From positions 1-15,602 of the forward strand of contig DLBY01000014.1 in NCBI GenBank assembly GCA_002480345.1: 15,602 nt of DNA, in the 5' to 3' direction. Each line of letters begins with the position of its first letter. Positions within the stretch are counted from its first letter, which is position 1. Both the position numbers and the translations under genes were made by a program. The notes below the pieces were generated by a model. That model worked only from the letters and a program-made list of their open reading frames with translations, did not search any database and was not told the origin of the DNA. This DNA is from Phycisphaerales bacterium UBA7812 (GTDB taxonomy: Bacteria; Planctomycetota; Phycisphaerae; Phycisphaerales; UBA1924). Shown here in pieces: positions 6,274-12,902 of this stretch.

Positions 6274-7831
6274 AGCGGATTCCTTGTGCCAGAGCAAAGC
6301 TGTCTCCGAAATGCATGGTGCAGGTCTGGCGGCGCATGTACGCCTTCCATGCGTCCGACCCGCTCTCGCGGCCGCCCCCGGTGTCCTTCTCGCCGCCGAA
6401 GGCCCCGCCGATCTCGGCGCCGCTGGTTCCGAGGTTGACATAGGCGAGCCCGCAGTCGCTGCCCGCGCCGGACGGATCGAGGAACCGGCCCATCGCGCGG
6501 ACCGAGCCCGTGAAGATCGCGCTGCTCAGCCCCTGGTCCACCGCGTTCTGGAGCGCGATCGCCTCGTCGAGTGTGGAATATGTCGTCGCGTAGAGGATCG
6601 GGGCGAAGGTCTCGTCGAGCGCGATCGGCAGGTGCGTGCCGGCTGGCATTCGGATCAGCGTGGGCTCCACATAGTGACCGCCTCGGATCGCCTCGTTCGC
6701 GAGATTCCCGGGATCGAGACGCTTCCCTCCCGCGAGGACCTCTCCGCCCTGCTCGGTCGCGGCCTTGATCGCGTTCTCGAACGCGAGCACCGACTCCTCA
6801 TGGATCAGCGGGCCCATCAGCGTGCTCTCGTCGAGCGGGTCGCCGATCCGCTTGTTGTCGACAACGGACTTGTACGCCGTCGCGATCTTCGCAATGAAGT
6901 CGTCCGCGATGGACTCGTGGATGATCGCCCGCCGGGTCGAGGTGCAGCGCTGCCCGCAGGTCCCGACGGAACCGAAAACGATCGACTTGAGCGCGAGGTC
7001 GAGGTCCGCGTCGGGCTCGACGATGATCGCGTTGTTGCCCCCGAGCTCGAGCAGCGTCTTCCCGAGCCGACCCGCGACCACCGCCCCGACGCGCCGCCCC
7101 ATGCGGCAGGACCCGGTTGCGCTGATGAGCGGGTAGCGCCGGTCCGCGATCATGGGCTCCCCCACCTCGTCGTCGGCGCCGATGATCAGCCCGAACAGAT
7201 CAGGGTGCCCCGCTTCTGCGGCGACCTGCTGGGCGAGGCGGTTGGTCGCGATCGCCGTGAGCGGCGCGAGCAGGCTGGGCTTCCAGACCAACGAGTCGCC
7301 GCACACCGCCGCGAGCATCGCGTTCCATCCCCACACCGCGCACGGGAAGTTGAACGCGGTGATGACGCCCACGGGGCCGAGCGGGAGGTACTGCTCCTTC
7401 ATGATGTGCTGTGCACGCTCGCTGGGCATGGTGATCCCGTGGAGCTGGCGGGACAAGCCCACCGCGAAGTCCGCGATATCGACGACCTCCTGGACCTCCC
7501 CGATGCCCTCGGCTCGGATCTTGCCCATTTCCATCGCGATCAGCTCGCCCAGGGGCTCGAGGTATTCGCGATAGGCGTCTCCGATCGCCCGCACCACCTG
7601 CCCGCGCTCCGGAGCGGGGACGACGCGCCATGCCTTGAACGCCTCGACGGACTTCGTGGTGGTCTCGTCGAGCTCAGCGCTCGACTGCAGACGCACGCCC
7701 GCGATGGGTTCGCCGGTCGCCGGGTTTTCGACGAGGACATGGTCGTCGGTCGCGTCGCTCGACTGCACGACCCGCGGGTCGTCCCAGATGCCGAGCGTGT
7801 CGAGAATCGATGGTGTCGCAGCGGTGGTCAT
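6266..7831 (-). CDS. Aldehyde dehydrogenase, ALDH7 (antiquitin / alpha-aminoadipate semialdehyde dehydrogenase) family
   Basis: NAD(P)-dependent oxidation of an aldehyde to the acid. The 521-residue protein is collinear with ALDH7A1 (antiquitin; the bacterial lysine-catabolism member is called AmaB), whose classic substrate is alpha-aminoadipate semialdehyde. Visible: AFNFPCAVWGWN (159-170) with the oxyanion Asn161, K184 of the coenzyme site, general-base Glu262 in LLELGGNNA, nucleophile Cys296 in GQRCTS and E407 in ETFAP. The ALDH7 hallmark C-terminus follows: SGAEIGGAFGGEKDTGGGRE (470-489), GSDAWKAYMRR and LAQGIRF at the end. Substrate is not proven; no other lysine-catabolism gene is in the window. 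First gene of a two-gene unit with rpiA. ATG 7831 has no good Shine-Dalgarno sequence but has a TAAAGT -10-like box 5 bp upstream, so it may be leaderless. Confidence 0.93.
   Translation of the reverse strand: MTTAATPSILDTLGIWDDPRVVQSSDATDDHVLVENPATGEPIAGVRLQSSAELDETTTKSVEAFKAWRVVPAPERGQVVRAIGDAYREYLEPLGELIAMEMGKIRAEGIGEVQEVVDIADFAVGLSRQLHGITMPSERAQHIMKEQYLPLGPVGVITAFNFPCAVWGWNAMLAAVCGDSLVWKPSLLAPLTAIATNRLAQQVAAEAGHPDLFGLIIGADDEVGEPMIADRRYPLISATGSCRMGRRVGAVVAGRLGKTLLELGGNNAIIVEPDADLDLALKSIVFGSVGTCGQRCTSTRRAIIHESIADDFIAKIATAYKSVVDNKRIGDPLDESTLMGPLIHEESVLAFENAIKAATEQGGEVLAGGKRLDPGNLANEAIRGGHYVEPTLIRMPAGTHLPIALDETFAPILYATTYSTLDEAIALQNAVDQGLSSAIFTGSVRAMGRFLDPSGAGSDCGLAYVNLGTSGAEIGGAFGGEKDTGGGRESGSDAWKAYMRRQTCTMHFGDSFALAQGIRFE
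6280..6285 (-). promoter_or_regulatory. Shine-Dalgarno site deciding the rpiA TTG start
   Basis: Minus-strand AAGGAA lies inside the end of the ALDH gene, 6 bp before TTG 6273. It supports reinitiation at the overlapping ALDH stop / rpiA start rather than a longer RpiA. Confidence 0.65.
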
Positions 7832-7836
7832 GGTCC

Positions 7837-7842
7837 ACTTTA
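7837..7842 (-). promoter_or_regulatory. Possible -10 box of the ALDH gene
   Basis: Minus-strand TAAAGT ends 5 bp before ATG 7831 and fits TANNNT. A transcript from here would begin at or next to the ATG. No convincing -35 box is seen. Confidence 0.4.
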
Positions 7843-7888
7843 GTCGCCGCCCCGGGAGTGGGACGACCGCGCTCCGCCGGCCGGGCCC

Positions 7889-7894
7889 TATATT
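7889..7894 (+). promoter_or_regulatory. Possible -10 box of rdgB
   Basis: TATATT ends 5 bp before ATG 7900, predicting a transcript start on the start codon itself. No Shine-Dalgarno sequence and no clear -35 box. With the ALDH -10 box it makes a divergent promoter pair within 68 bp. Confidence 0.5.
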
Positions 7895-7899
7895 CGCCT

Positions 7900-8571
7900 A
7901 TGAGCGCTCCTACGCCGCTGCTGATCGCCACCGGGAACCCGCACAAAGTCGAGGAGATCGCCGCCGTGCTCGGCGAACTCGGCATCGCCTGCGAGGGGCT
8001 CGACGATCTCGACCATGACTACCCGGAGCCCGAAGAACACGGCGAGACTTTCGAGGCGAACGCGCGGATCAAGGCGACCGCCTACGCCGCGATGACCGGG
8101 CGGATCTGCCTCGCCGACGATTCGGGCCTCGAGATCGACGCCCTCGACGGGAAACCCGGTGTACATTCTGCACGCTACGCGGCCGACCGCTTCGCCCCTG
8201 ATGCGGACCGGGCGCACCGGGACGCGGCGAACAACGCGCTGGTGATCGAGCAACTCGAACGGGTTTCAGGGGCGCATCGGACCGCCCGTTTTGTCTGCGC
8301 ACTGTGTATCGCGACACCGCGGGGGGACATCCTCGCGGAGGTCCGCGGGACATTCGAGGGACGGATCGGGGAGCCCGGCGAGGACCGGATCCCGCGGGGT
8401 CTCAACGGGTTCGGCTACGACCCGCTGTTCCTCATTGCACCGGACTACCAGCGGACGAGCGCGGAACTGGAACCGGACGCGAAGAACCGGGTGAGCCACC
8501 GAGGGCAGGCGCTCCGGCGCCTCGCCGAGAGCGTCAAAGAGGGAAAGCTCGACGCCCTGCGATCCGCCTGA
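7900..8571 (+). CDS. rdgB: XTP/dITP diphosphatase (RdgB/HAM1 family)
   Basis: Hydrolyses non-canonical purine nucleotides (dITP, XTP, ITP) to monophosphates and pyrophosphate, keeping deaminated bases out of DNA and RNA; cytoplasmic homodimer. The 223-residue product carries the family motifs in order: ATGNPHKVEE (10-19) with T11, N13 and K16; ETFEANARIKA (49-59) with the metal-site Glu; LADDSGLEIDAL (71-82) with D74; GKPGVHSARYA; NGFGYDPLF (169-177); and the base-recognition SHRGQAL (199-205). It is slightly longer than the roughly 197-residue E. coli protein, from loops near 100-110 and 157-165. ATG 7900 is chosen because TGNPHK begins ten residues in, as usual; the upstream in-frame start at 7810 would overlap the divergent ALDH gene. 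The lack of a Shine-Dalgarno sequence and the adjacent TATATT suggest a leaderless mRNA. Confidence 0.95.
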   Translation: MSAPTPLLIATGNPHKVEEIAAVLGELGIACEGLDDLDHDYPEPEEHGETFEANARIKATAYAAMTGRICLADDSGLEIDALDGKPGVHSARYAADRFAPDADRAHRDAANNALVIEQLERVSGAHRTARFVCALCIATPRGDILAEVRGTFEGRIGEPGEDRIPRGLNGFGYDPLFLIAPDYQRTSAELEPDAKNRVSHRGQALRRLAESVKEGKLDALRSA

Positions 8572-8598
8572 TCGAGAGCAGCAGGCCTCGGAAACACA

Positions 8599-8630
8599 AC
8601 AAGACCGAGGCGTTGAAGCCTCGGCCTTGT
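8599..8630 (+). repeat. Long hairpin after rdgB
   Basis: CCGAGGC (8605-8611) pairs with GCCTCGG (8618-8624) around a GTTGAA loop. After one A-C mismatch, five more pairs extend it to 8599/8630. No T-run follows on the plus strand; on the minus strand the flank is GTGTTTCC, a weak tail. A hairpin-only terminator, an mRNA stabiliser or the leader structure of the following small ORF are all possible. Confidence 0.55.
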
Positions 8631-8648
8631 GGAGGAGAGAGAGAAAAC

Positions 8649-8747
8649 ATGAACCGTGGTTCCGGCTCGCCTGCTCAGGTCCGCCGACCCCACCCCCTTG
8701 ATACGGATTCTCCGGAAGGCGAGTTCGCCACCCTCTCAAAAAAATGA
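8649..8747 (+). CDS. Doubtful 32-residue ORF
   Basis: Starts MNRGSGSPAQVRR and ends at TGA 8745-8747. In its favour: a purine-rich GGAGGAG (8631-8637) 11-13 bp upstream, and a location directly after a strong hairpin. Against it: the spacing is long, the composition is unremarkable, there is no recognisable domain, and it is too short to judge codon bias. It could be a leader peptide, a gene remnant or chance. Confidence 0.2.
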   Translation: MNRGSGSPAQVRRPHPLDTDSPEGEFATLSKK

Positions 8748-8780
8748 AATGCCGCGGCGTGCTCGTGGAGGCGGATCCAC

Positions 8781-8806
8781 GGCCCGAACGCCCTTCTTTT
8801 CGGGCC
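8781..8806. repeat. Inverted repeat upstream of the dnaK terminator
   Basis: GGCCCGAA (8781-8788) and TTCGGGCC (8799-8806) form a perfect 8-bp stem with a 10-nt loop. On the plus strand a mildly T-rich segment (TTCGAGTCCTT) follows, so it might weakly terminate plus-strand transcripts from rdgB. Confidence 0.4.
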
Positions 8807-8819
8807 TTCGAGTCCTTCC

Positions 8820-8863
8820 GATCAAAACGAAAACGGGGCGGCCTCTGCTGGAGGCCGCCCCGT
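8820..8863 (-). terminator. Rho-independent terminator of dnaK
   Basis: Perfect 13-bp stem, ACGGGGCGGCCTC (8833-8845) with GAGGCCGCCCCGT (8851-8863), and a 5-nt loop. On the minus strand it is followed by T-rich GTTTTCGTTTTGAT. It lies about 55 bp beyond the dnaK stop. Confidence 0.9.
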
Positions 8864-8917
8864 GTGCACATGGTTGGCTGAGACGCTGGGCGGATCATCC
8901 CGATCCGGTCACGGCGT

Positions 8918-10840
8918 TCAGGCCTTCGCGTCGTCTTCCTGAACCTCGTACTCCGCGTCGATGACATCGCCCTCGACGGTCGCGCCGTCCTCGGGGGCGG
9001 ACCCGTCGGCCGTCGCGGCGTCGCCGCCCCCGGCCTTCGCGGCCTCGGCTTCGTAGACCGCCTTCCCGAGTTCCATGCTCACCTTGCTGAGCTCCTCGAT
9101 CGACGCCTCGATCGCGGCCTTGTCCTCGCCCTTGAGCTTCTCCTCAAGGCTGGACAGGGCGCTCTCGATGTTGCTCCGAGTCTCGGCGGACACCTTTTCG
9201 CCGTGCTCCTCGAGGCTCTTGCGGGTCTGGCTCACGAGCGCATCGCCCCGGTTCTTGGTGTCGACGAGCTCGCGACGCTTCTTGTCTTCCTCGGCGTGAG
9301 CCTCGGCGTCCGCCTTCATCTTCTCGATCTCGTCTGACGACAGACCGCCCGAGTTCTCGATCCGGATGTCGGCCTTCTTGCCGGTGCCCTTGTCGACCGC
9401 GGTCACTTGCAGGATGCCGTTCGCGTCGAGGGCGAACTCGACCTCGATCTGGGGCACGCCGCGCGGCGCGGGGGCGATGCCGGCGAGCTCGAACTGCCCC
9501 AGCGTCCGGTTGTCCTTCGCGAACTCGCGCTCGCCCTGGAGCACATGGATCTGGACGCTGGGCTGGTTGTCCGCGGCGGTCGAGAAGGTTTCCTTCTTGC
9601 TCGTCGGGATGGTGGTGTTCTTCTCGATGAGCTTGGTCATCACGCCGCCCATGGTCTCGACGCCCAGGCTGAGCGGGGTGACATCGAGCAGGAGTACATC
9701 CTTGACATCGCCCGCGAGCACGCCGCCCTGGATCGCGGCGCCGACCGCGACGACCTCATCGGGGTTGACGCTCTTGTTGGGCTCTTTCCCGAAGATCTCC
9801 TTGCACATCGCCTGGACCTTGGGGATCCGGGTCGACCCGCCCACGAGGATGACCTCGTCGATCTTGCTGGCATCAATGCCCGCGTCCTTGAGGGCGGTCA
9901 GGCAGGGCTCACGCAGGCGGCTGAACAGCGAGTCGCAGATCGACTCGAACTTGCTGCGGGTGATCTCGACCTGGAGGTGCTTGGGACCGTTCTGATCCGC
10001 CGTGATGAACGGCAGGTTGACCGTCGTCTGCTGGCCCTGGCTGAGTTCCTTCTTGGCGCTCTCCGCGGCCTCCTTGAGCCGCTGCATCGCCATGGCGTCG
10101 CCCGAGAGGTCGATGCCTTCCTTGTTCTTGAACTCGCTGACGAGGTAATTGATGACCGCCTGGTCCCAGTCGTCGCCGCCCAGGTGGGTGTCACCGTTGG
10201 TGCTGAGCACCTCGAAGACGCCGTCGCCGACATCCAGGATCGACACATCGAAGGTGCCGCCGCCCAGGTCGAAGACCGCGATCTTTTCGTTCTTGCCCTT
10301 GTCGAGGCCGTACGCGAGCGCCGCGGCGGTGGGCTCGTTGATGATGCGCTCGACCTTGAGGCCCGCGATCTCGCCCGCGTCCTTGGTCGCCTGGCGCTGG
10401 GCGTCGTTGAAGTAGGCCGGCACCGTGATCACCGCGCGATCGACCTTCTCGCCCAGGTAATCCTCGGCGGTCTTCTTGAGCTCACCCAGGATGAAGGCGG
10501 AAACCTGCTGGGGGGTGTAAGACTTGTCGCGGACCTTGACGGAAACGAATTCATCCGCGCCGCCCGTCACCTCGTAGGGAACATTCTTTTCCTCCGCGCC
10601 GACCTCGCCGTGCCGCCGCCCCATGAACCGCTTGATCGAGAAGATCGTGTTCTTGGGGTTGGTCACCTGCTGGTGACGCGCGGGCTGGCCCACCAGCCGC
10701 TCCCCCTTGTCGGTGAAGCCCACCACGGAGGGAGTCGTCCGGTTGCCCGATGCGTTGATGAGGACTTTCGGCTCGTCGCCTTCCATCACGGCGACGCACG
10801 AGTTCGTCGTGCCGAGGTCGATGCCGATGATCTTGGACAT
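8918..10840 (-). CDS. dnaK: Chaperone protein DnaK (Hsp70)
   Basis: ATP-driven Hsp70 chaperone that binds exposed hydrophobic segments of unfolded proteins, working with DnaJ and GrpE (neither is in this window); cytoplasmic. The 640-residue protein shows the three Hsp70 signatures IDLGTTNS (7-14), FDLGGGTFDVSIL (190-202) and ILVGGSTRIPKV (331-342). The interdomain linker DVLLLDVTPL (381-390) is followed by the beta substrate domain and an alpha lid rich in Lys and Glu. The tail is Ala/Gly-rich and acidic and ends in DAEYEVQEDDAKA, a variant of the usual DAEFEEV. Length is normal (E. coli 638). ATG 10840 is chosen because MSKIIGIDLG is the standard N-terminus and AAAGGA (10855-10850) lies 9 bp ahead; an in-frame start at 10918 would fall on the promoter. 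Transcription probably starts from a sigma-54 promoter at 10901-10917. Confidence 0.98.
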   Translation of the reverse strand: MSKIIGIDLGTTNSCVAVMEGDEPKVLINASGNRTTPSVVGFTDKGERLVGQPARHQQVTNPKNTIFSIKRFMGRRHGEVGAEEKNVPYEVTGGADEFVSVKVRDKSYTPQQVSAFILGELKKTAEDYLGEKVDRAVITVPAYFNDAQRQATKDAGEIAGLKVERIINEPTAAALAYGLDKGKNEKIAVFDLGGGTFDVSILDVGDGVFEVLSTNGDTHLGGDDWDQAVINYLVSEFKNKEGIDLSGDAMAMQRLKEAAESAKKELSQGQQTTVNLPFITADQNGPKHLQVEITRSKFESICDSLFSRLREPCLTALKDAGIDASKIDEVILVGGSTRIPKVQAMCKEIFGKEPNKSVNPDEVVAVGAAIQGGVLAGDVKDVLLLDVTPLSLGVETMGGVMTKLIEKNTTIPTSKKETFSTAADNQPSVQIHVLQGEREFAKDNRTLGQFELAGIAPAPRGVPQIEVEFALDANGILQVTAVDKGTGKKADIRIENSGGLSSDEIEKMKADAEAHAEEDKKRRELVDTKNRGDALVSQTRKSLEEHGEKVSAETRSNIESALSSLEEKLKGEDKAAIEASIEELSKVSMELGKAVYEAEAAKAGGGDAATADGSAPEDGATVEGDVIDAEYEVQEDDAKA

Positions 10841-10900
10841 GATTGAGATTCCTTTCTGAGCCGCCGACCCGCCTTCGGGCCGTGCCGACCGTAAACGCCC

Positions 10901-10917
10901 ATGCAAGCCTTGTGCCA
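10901..10917 (-). promoter_or_regulatory. Sigma-54 (-24/-12) promoter of dnaK
   Basis: The minus strand reads TGGCACAAGGCTTGCAT. This matches the sigma-54 consensus TGGCACGRNNNTTGCW at every specified base except one (A for G after TGGCAC), with the required 10 bp between the GG and GC dinucleotides. The predicted transcript start is near 10891, giving a leader of about 50 nt with a Shine-Dalgarno sequence. No CIRCE element and no sigma-32-like promoter is seen in the 174-bp gap. Confidence 0.75.
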
Positions 10918-10932
10918 CCTTGCCCGACCCGC

Positions 10933-10947
10933 TTCAGAGCCACTGAA
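10933..10947. repeat. Inverted repeat upstream of the dnaK promoter (proximal)
   Basis: TTCAG-N5-CTGAA, perfect 5-bp arms, at about -42 to -56 relative to the predicted dnaK start. A possible protein-binding site; short enough to be chance. Confidence 0.3.
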
Positions 10948-10968
10948 CAGGGGCGCGACCCGCGTCCG

Positions 10969-10985
10969 CCTGCCAGTCTGACAGG
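10969..10985. repeat. Inverted repeat upstream of the dnaK promoter (distal, candidate enhancer site)
   Basis: CCTGCCA-N3-TGACAGG, 7-bp arms with one mismatch, at about -78 to -94 from the predicted start. This is where sigma-54 activators commonly bind. The position is suggestive only. Confidence 0.35.
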
Positions 10986-11014
10986 ATGATGGGCCGTGGC
11001 GGGCCCGCGCGTGA

Positions 11015-11338
11015 TCAACCGGTCTGGGATTCGTGCAGATGATCGGTGTGGACGATGCGGATCATCCGCAGCCCCCCGCATGCCCGGCACCAGCCGACCG
11101 TCGCCTTGGTCGCGTCGCGGTTTCCGCACAGGCGGATGCCCCCGACGCTGGCGAGCGTTCTGGTTCGGCCGCACTTGTTGCACTGGGCGTGCCACCCTGG
11201 TGCGAGGTCCTCGGGGAGTTCGGGGCTTGGGGTCTGGCTCAGGATCGCCGAGAGCCGGGGCAGGGAGATCGTCCAGAAGATGACCCCGAGCACAATTCCC
11301 GCAGCGAGGGCGACCAGGATCCATCCCCAGGGTGGCAT
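11015..11338 (-). CDS. Small membrane-anchored protein with zinc-ribbon-like cysteines, hypothetical
   Basis: 107 residues, not a family I can name. One N-terminal membrane segment (about 6-24, WILVALAAGIVLGVIFW) is followed by a short Pro-rich linker (about 35-48) and a soluble part with five cysteines: Cys53 and Cys56 (CNKC), Cys71, Cys84 and Cys87 (CRAC). The two CxxC pairs look like a zinc ribbon, probably on the cytoplasmic side, although topology cannot be fixed from this. ATG 11338 is the only start that keeps the whole membrane segment. There is no Shine-Dalgarno sequence; TAACCT (11350-11345) ends 6 bp upstream, as in other likely leaderless genes here. It lies upstream of dnaK on the same strand, but the 174-bp gap contains dnaK's own promoter, so joint function is not implied. 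Confidence 0.72.
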   Translation of the reverse strand: MPPWGWILVALAAGIVLGVIFWTISLPRLSAILSQTPSPELPEDLAPGWHAQCNKCGRTRTLASVGGIRLCGNRDATKATVGWCRACGGLRMIRIVHTDHLHESQTG

Positions 11339-11344
11339 AGCGAT

Positions 11345-11350
11345 AGGTTA
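11345..11350 (-). promoter_or_regulatory. Possible -10 box of the zinc-ribbon gene
   Basis: Minus-strand TAACCT ends 6 bp before ATG 11338, fitting TANNNT and a leaderless start. No -35 box is evident. Confidence 0.35.
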
Positions 11351-11424
11351 CTCGGGGAATCCGATTGGGCGTTTCGGCCCGAGGAGCAGGTCTGGCTCGA
11401 TTACTTTCTAGATTTCAGAATTCT

Positions 11425-11452
11425 TTGAAAATACGAGGCTCCCTGCTAGTAT
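11425..11452 (+). promoter_or_regulatory. Sigma-70-type promoter of mqnE, leaderless
   Basis: TTGAAA (11425-11430) and TAGTAT (11447-11452) with a 16-bp spacer, in a locally A+T-rich patch (11401-11452) that stands out from its surroundings. The -10 box ends 5 bp before ATG 11458, so the transcript should begin at the start codon. Confidence 0.7.
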
Positions 11453-11457
11453 TGGGC

Positions 11458-12816
11458 ATGACGACGGCCGAACTGACACTCCCGAACCACTCCCTCCCCA
11501 CCGCCGACCCCCGGCTCGATGCCATCCGCGCCAAGGTCGAACGGGGCGAACGGCTCAGCCTCGACGATGGCATGGTGCTCTACGAGACCCCGGACCTCTG
11601 GGGTGTGTTCGAACTCGCCGATCTCGTCCGCGATCGGCTCCACCCCGGCGTCGCGTACTACAACATCAACCGCCACCTCAACTACTCGAATGTGTGCGCG
11701 CTGTCGTGCAAGTTCTGCGAGTTCTACCGCAAGAAGGGCGACGAGGGGGCGTACACCCACGACATGGAGTCGATCGCCGCGGAGGCGAAGAAGGCCTGCG
11801 AGAGCGGCGCGACCGAGATGCACATCGTGGGCGGGCTCCAGCCCTATCTGCCGTGGGACTACTACCCCGAAATGATCCGCACGATCAAGCGGGTCGCGGG
11901 TGAGCACGGGACCGACCTGCACATCAAGGCGTTCACGGCGGTGGAGATCGTCCACCTCGCGAAGATCGCCAAGAAGTACAAGCGGGCGAACCGCAAGGAA
12001 TCGATCCGGCTGATCCTGTCGGAGTTGAAGGAAGCCGGGCTCGGATCGCTCCCCGGGGGCGGCGCGGAGGTCTTCGACGACCGCGTGCACGACGAGACGC
12101 ACAAGGGCAAGATCCGCAGCGACGAGTGGCTCGATGTGCACCTGGTCGCGCACGAACTGGGCCTGAACACCAACGCGACGATCCTGTATGGGCACATCGA
12201 TCAGCGGCGCGAGCGGCTGGTGCACATGGAGATCCTCCGGCGGGCGCAGGACCAGGCGCTCTCCCGGCTCGGCTACGCGGACGACAAGGACGCCTTCACC
12301 GAGCCCGGCCTCGCGGCGACGGAGGAGATCGACATCGGCGCGATCACGCTGACGAGGCCCGGTTCGAAGTTGCCGACACCCGAGATGGCGGAGGCGGCGG
12401 CCCGGAACGCGGACGGCTCCTCCGGCAGCCCGGGCGGCTACTTCCAGACCATTATTCCGCTGCCGTTCATCCCCGACGGCTCGGAGCTCGAGCACCTGCC
12501 GGGCCCCAGCGGGATCGAGAACATCCGCACACTGGCGATCGCGCGGCTCATGCTGGACAACTTCCCGCACGTCAAGGCGTTCTGGATCATGCAGACGCTG
12601 GCGATGGCGCAGACGATGCTGCAGGCGGGCGCGGACGACATCGACGGCACCGTCGTGTGGTACGACATCACCAAGGTGGGCGGCGCTTCGACGCACCAGG
12701 AGGTGACGGTCGCCGACCTGCAGCGGGCGATCCGCGAGGCGGGGTACGAGGCGGTCGAGCGGGACACGCTGTACCGGCGGGTGGAGCGGGACGGGCGCTC
12801 GTGGAAACTCGCCTGA
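11458..12816 (+). CDS. mqnE: Aminofutalosine synthase MqnE (radical SAM)
   Basis: Radical-SAM enzyme of the futalosine route to menaquinone: joins the enolpyruvyl-benzoate product of MqnA with S-adenosylmethionine to give aminofutalosine; cytoplasmic. The 452-residue product has the cluster motif CALSCKFC (Cys80, Cys84, Cys87) after NINRHLNYSN, then MHIVGGLQPYLPWDYY, HIKAFTAVEI, LPGGGAEVFDDR (198-209), ATILYGHID, TIIPLPFIP and, near the end, DDIDGTVVWYDITKVGGA (393-410), which is the MqnE rather than MqnC pattern. Typical MqnE is about 370 residues; the excess is mainly an insertion of about 60 residues (267-326) between RRAQDQ and GGYFQT, plus a slightly long N-terminus. ATG 11458 is chosen from the promoter directly upstream; an in-frame start at 11365 would lie before the promoter. 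No other mqn gene is in the window. Confidence 0.93.
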   Translation: MTTAELTLPNHSLPTADPRLDAIRAKVERGERLSLDDGMVLYETPDLWGVFELADLVRDRLHPGVAYYNINRHLNYSNVCALSCKFCEFYRKKGDEGAYTHDMESIAAEAKKACESGATEMHIVGGLQPYLPWDYYPEMIRTIKRVAGEHGTDLHIKAFTAVEIVHLAKIAKKYKRANRKESIRLILSELKEAGLGSLPGGGAEVFDDRVHDETHKGKIRSDEWLDVHLVAHELGLNTNATILYGHIDQRRERLVHMEILRRAQDQALSRLGYADDKDAFTEPGLAATEEIDIGAITLTRPGSKLPTPEMAEAAARNADGSSGSPGGYFQTIIPLPFIPDGSELEHLPGPSGIENIRTLAIARLMLDNFPHVKAFWIMQTLAMAQTMLQAGADDIDGTVVWYDITKVGGASTHQEVTVADLQRAIREAGYEAVERDTLYRRVERDGRSWKLA

Positions 12817-12902
12817 TCACCCTGACGCTCCCCCCCACGATCATGGGTCCCGATTGGGGCGGACATCCGTATCCGGCTCGTCCGGGCCCACGCCGCCGCC
12901 GA

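Larger units (their letters stand above)
8572..8917. other. 346-bp intergenic region between rdgB and dnaK
   Basis: No confident gene. In order it holds a 13-pair hairpin (8599-8630), a purine-rich GGAGG tract, a doubtful 32-codon ORF (8649-8747), an A7 run (8738-8744), an 8-bp hairpin GGCCCGAA/TTCGGGCC (8781-8806) with a 10-nt loop, and the dnaK terminator (8820-8863). The stretch 8864-8917 shows nothing. Confidence 0.6.

Noticed and set aside
5948..7843. Long plus-strand open frame (631 codons) antisense to rpiA and ALDH
   Set aside because: Shadow frame; the minus strand carries complete catalytic motifs of ALDH7 and RpiA.
8798..8816. TTCGAGTCC, resembling a tRNA T-loop
   Set aside because: The flanks do not form a T-stem plus acceptor stem, and no anticodon or D-arm precedes it; it belongs to the hairpin region before the dnaK terminator.
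8744..8884. A 46-codon frame (MKCRGVLVEADPRPERP...) on the plus strand
   Set aside because: It runs through the 8-bp hairpin and the entire dnaK terminator stem, which explains its composition; there is no ribosome site.
9407..10846. Plus-strand open frame antisense to dnaK
   Set aside because: An antisense dnaK frame is a known annotation artefact in GC-rich genomes, and no independent signal supports it.
10841..11014. Search for CIRCE or sigma-32 elements upstream of dnaK
   Set aside because: No TTAGCACTC/GAGTGCTAA repeat and no CTTGAAA / CCCCAT pair was found by eye; the sigma-54-like element is the only good match.
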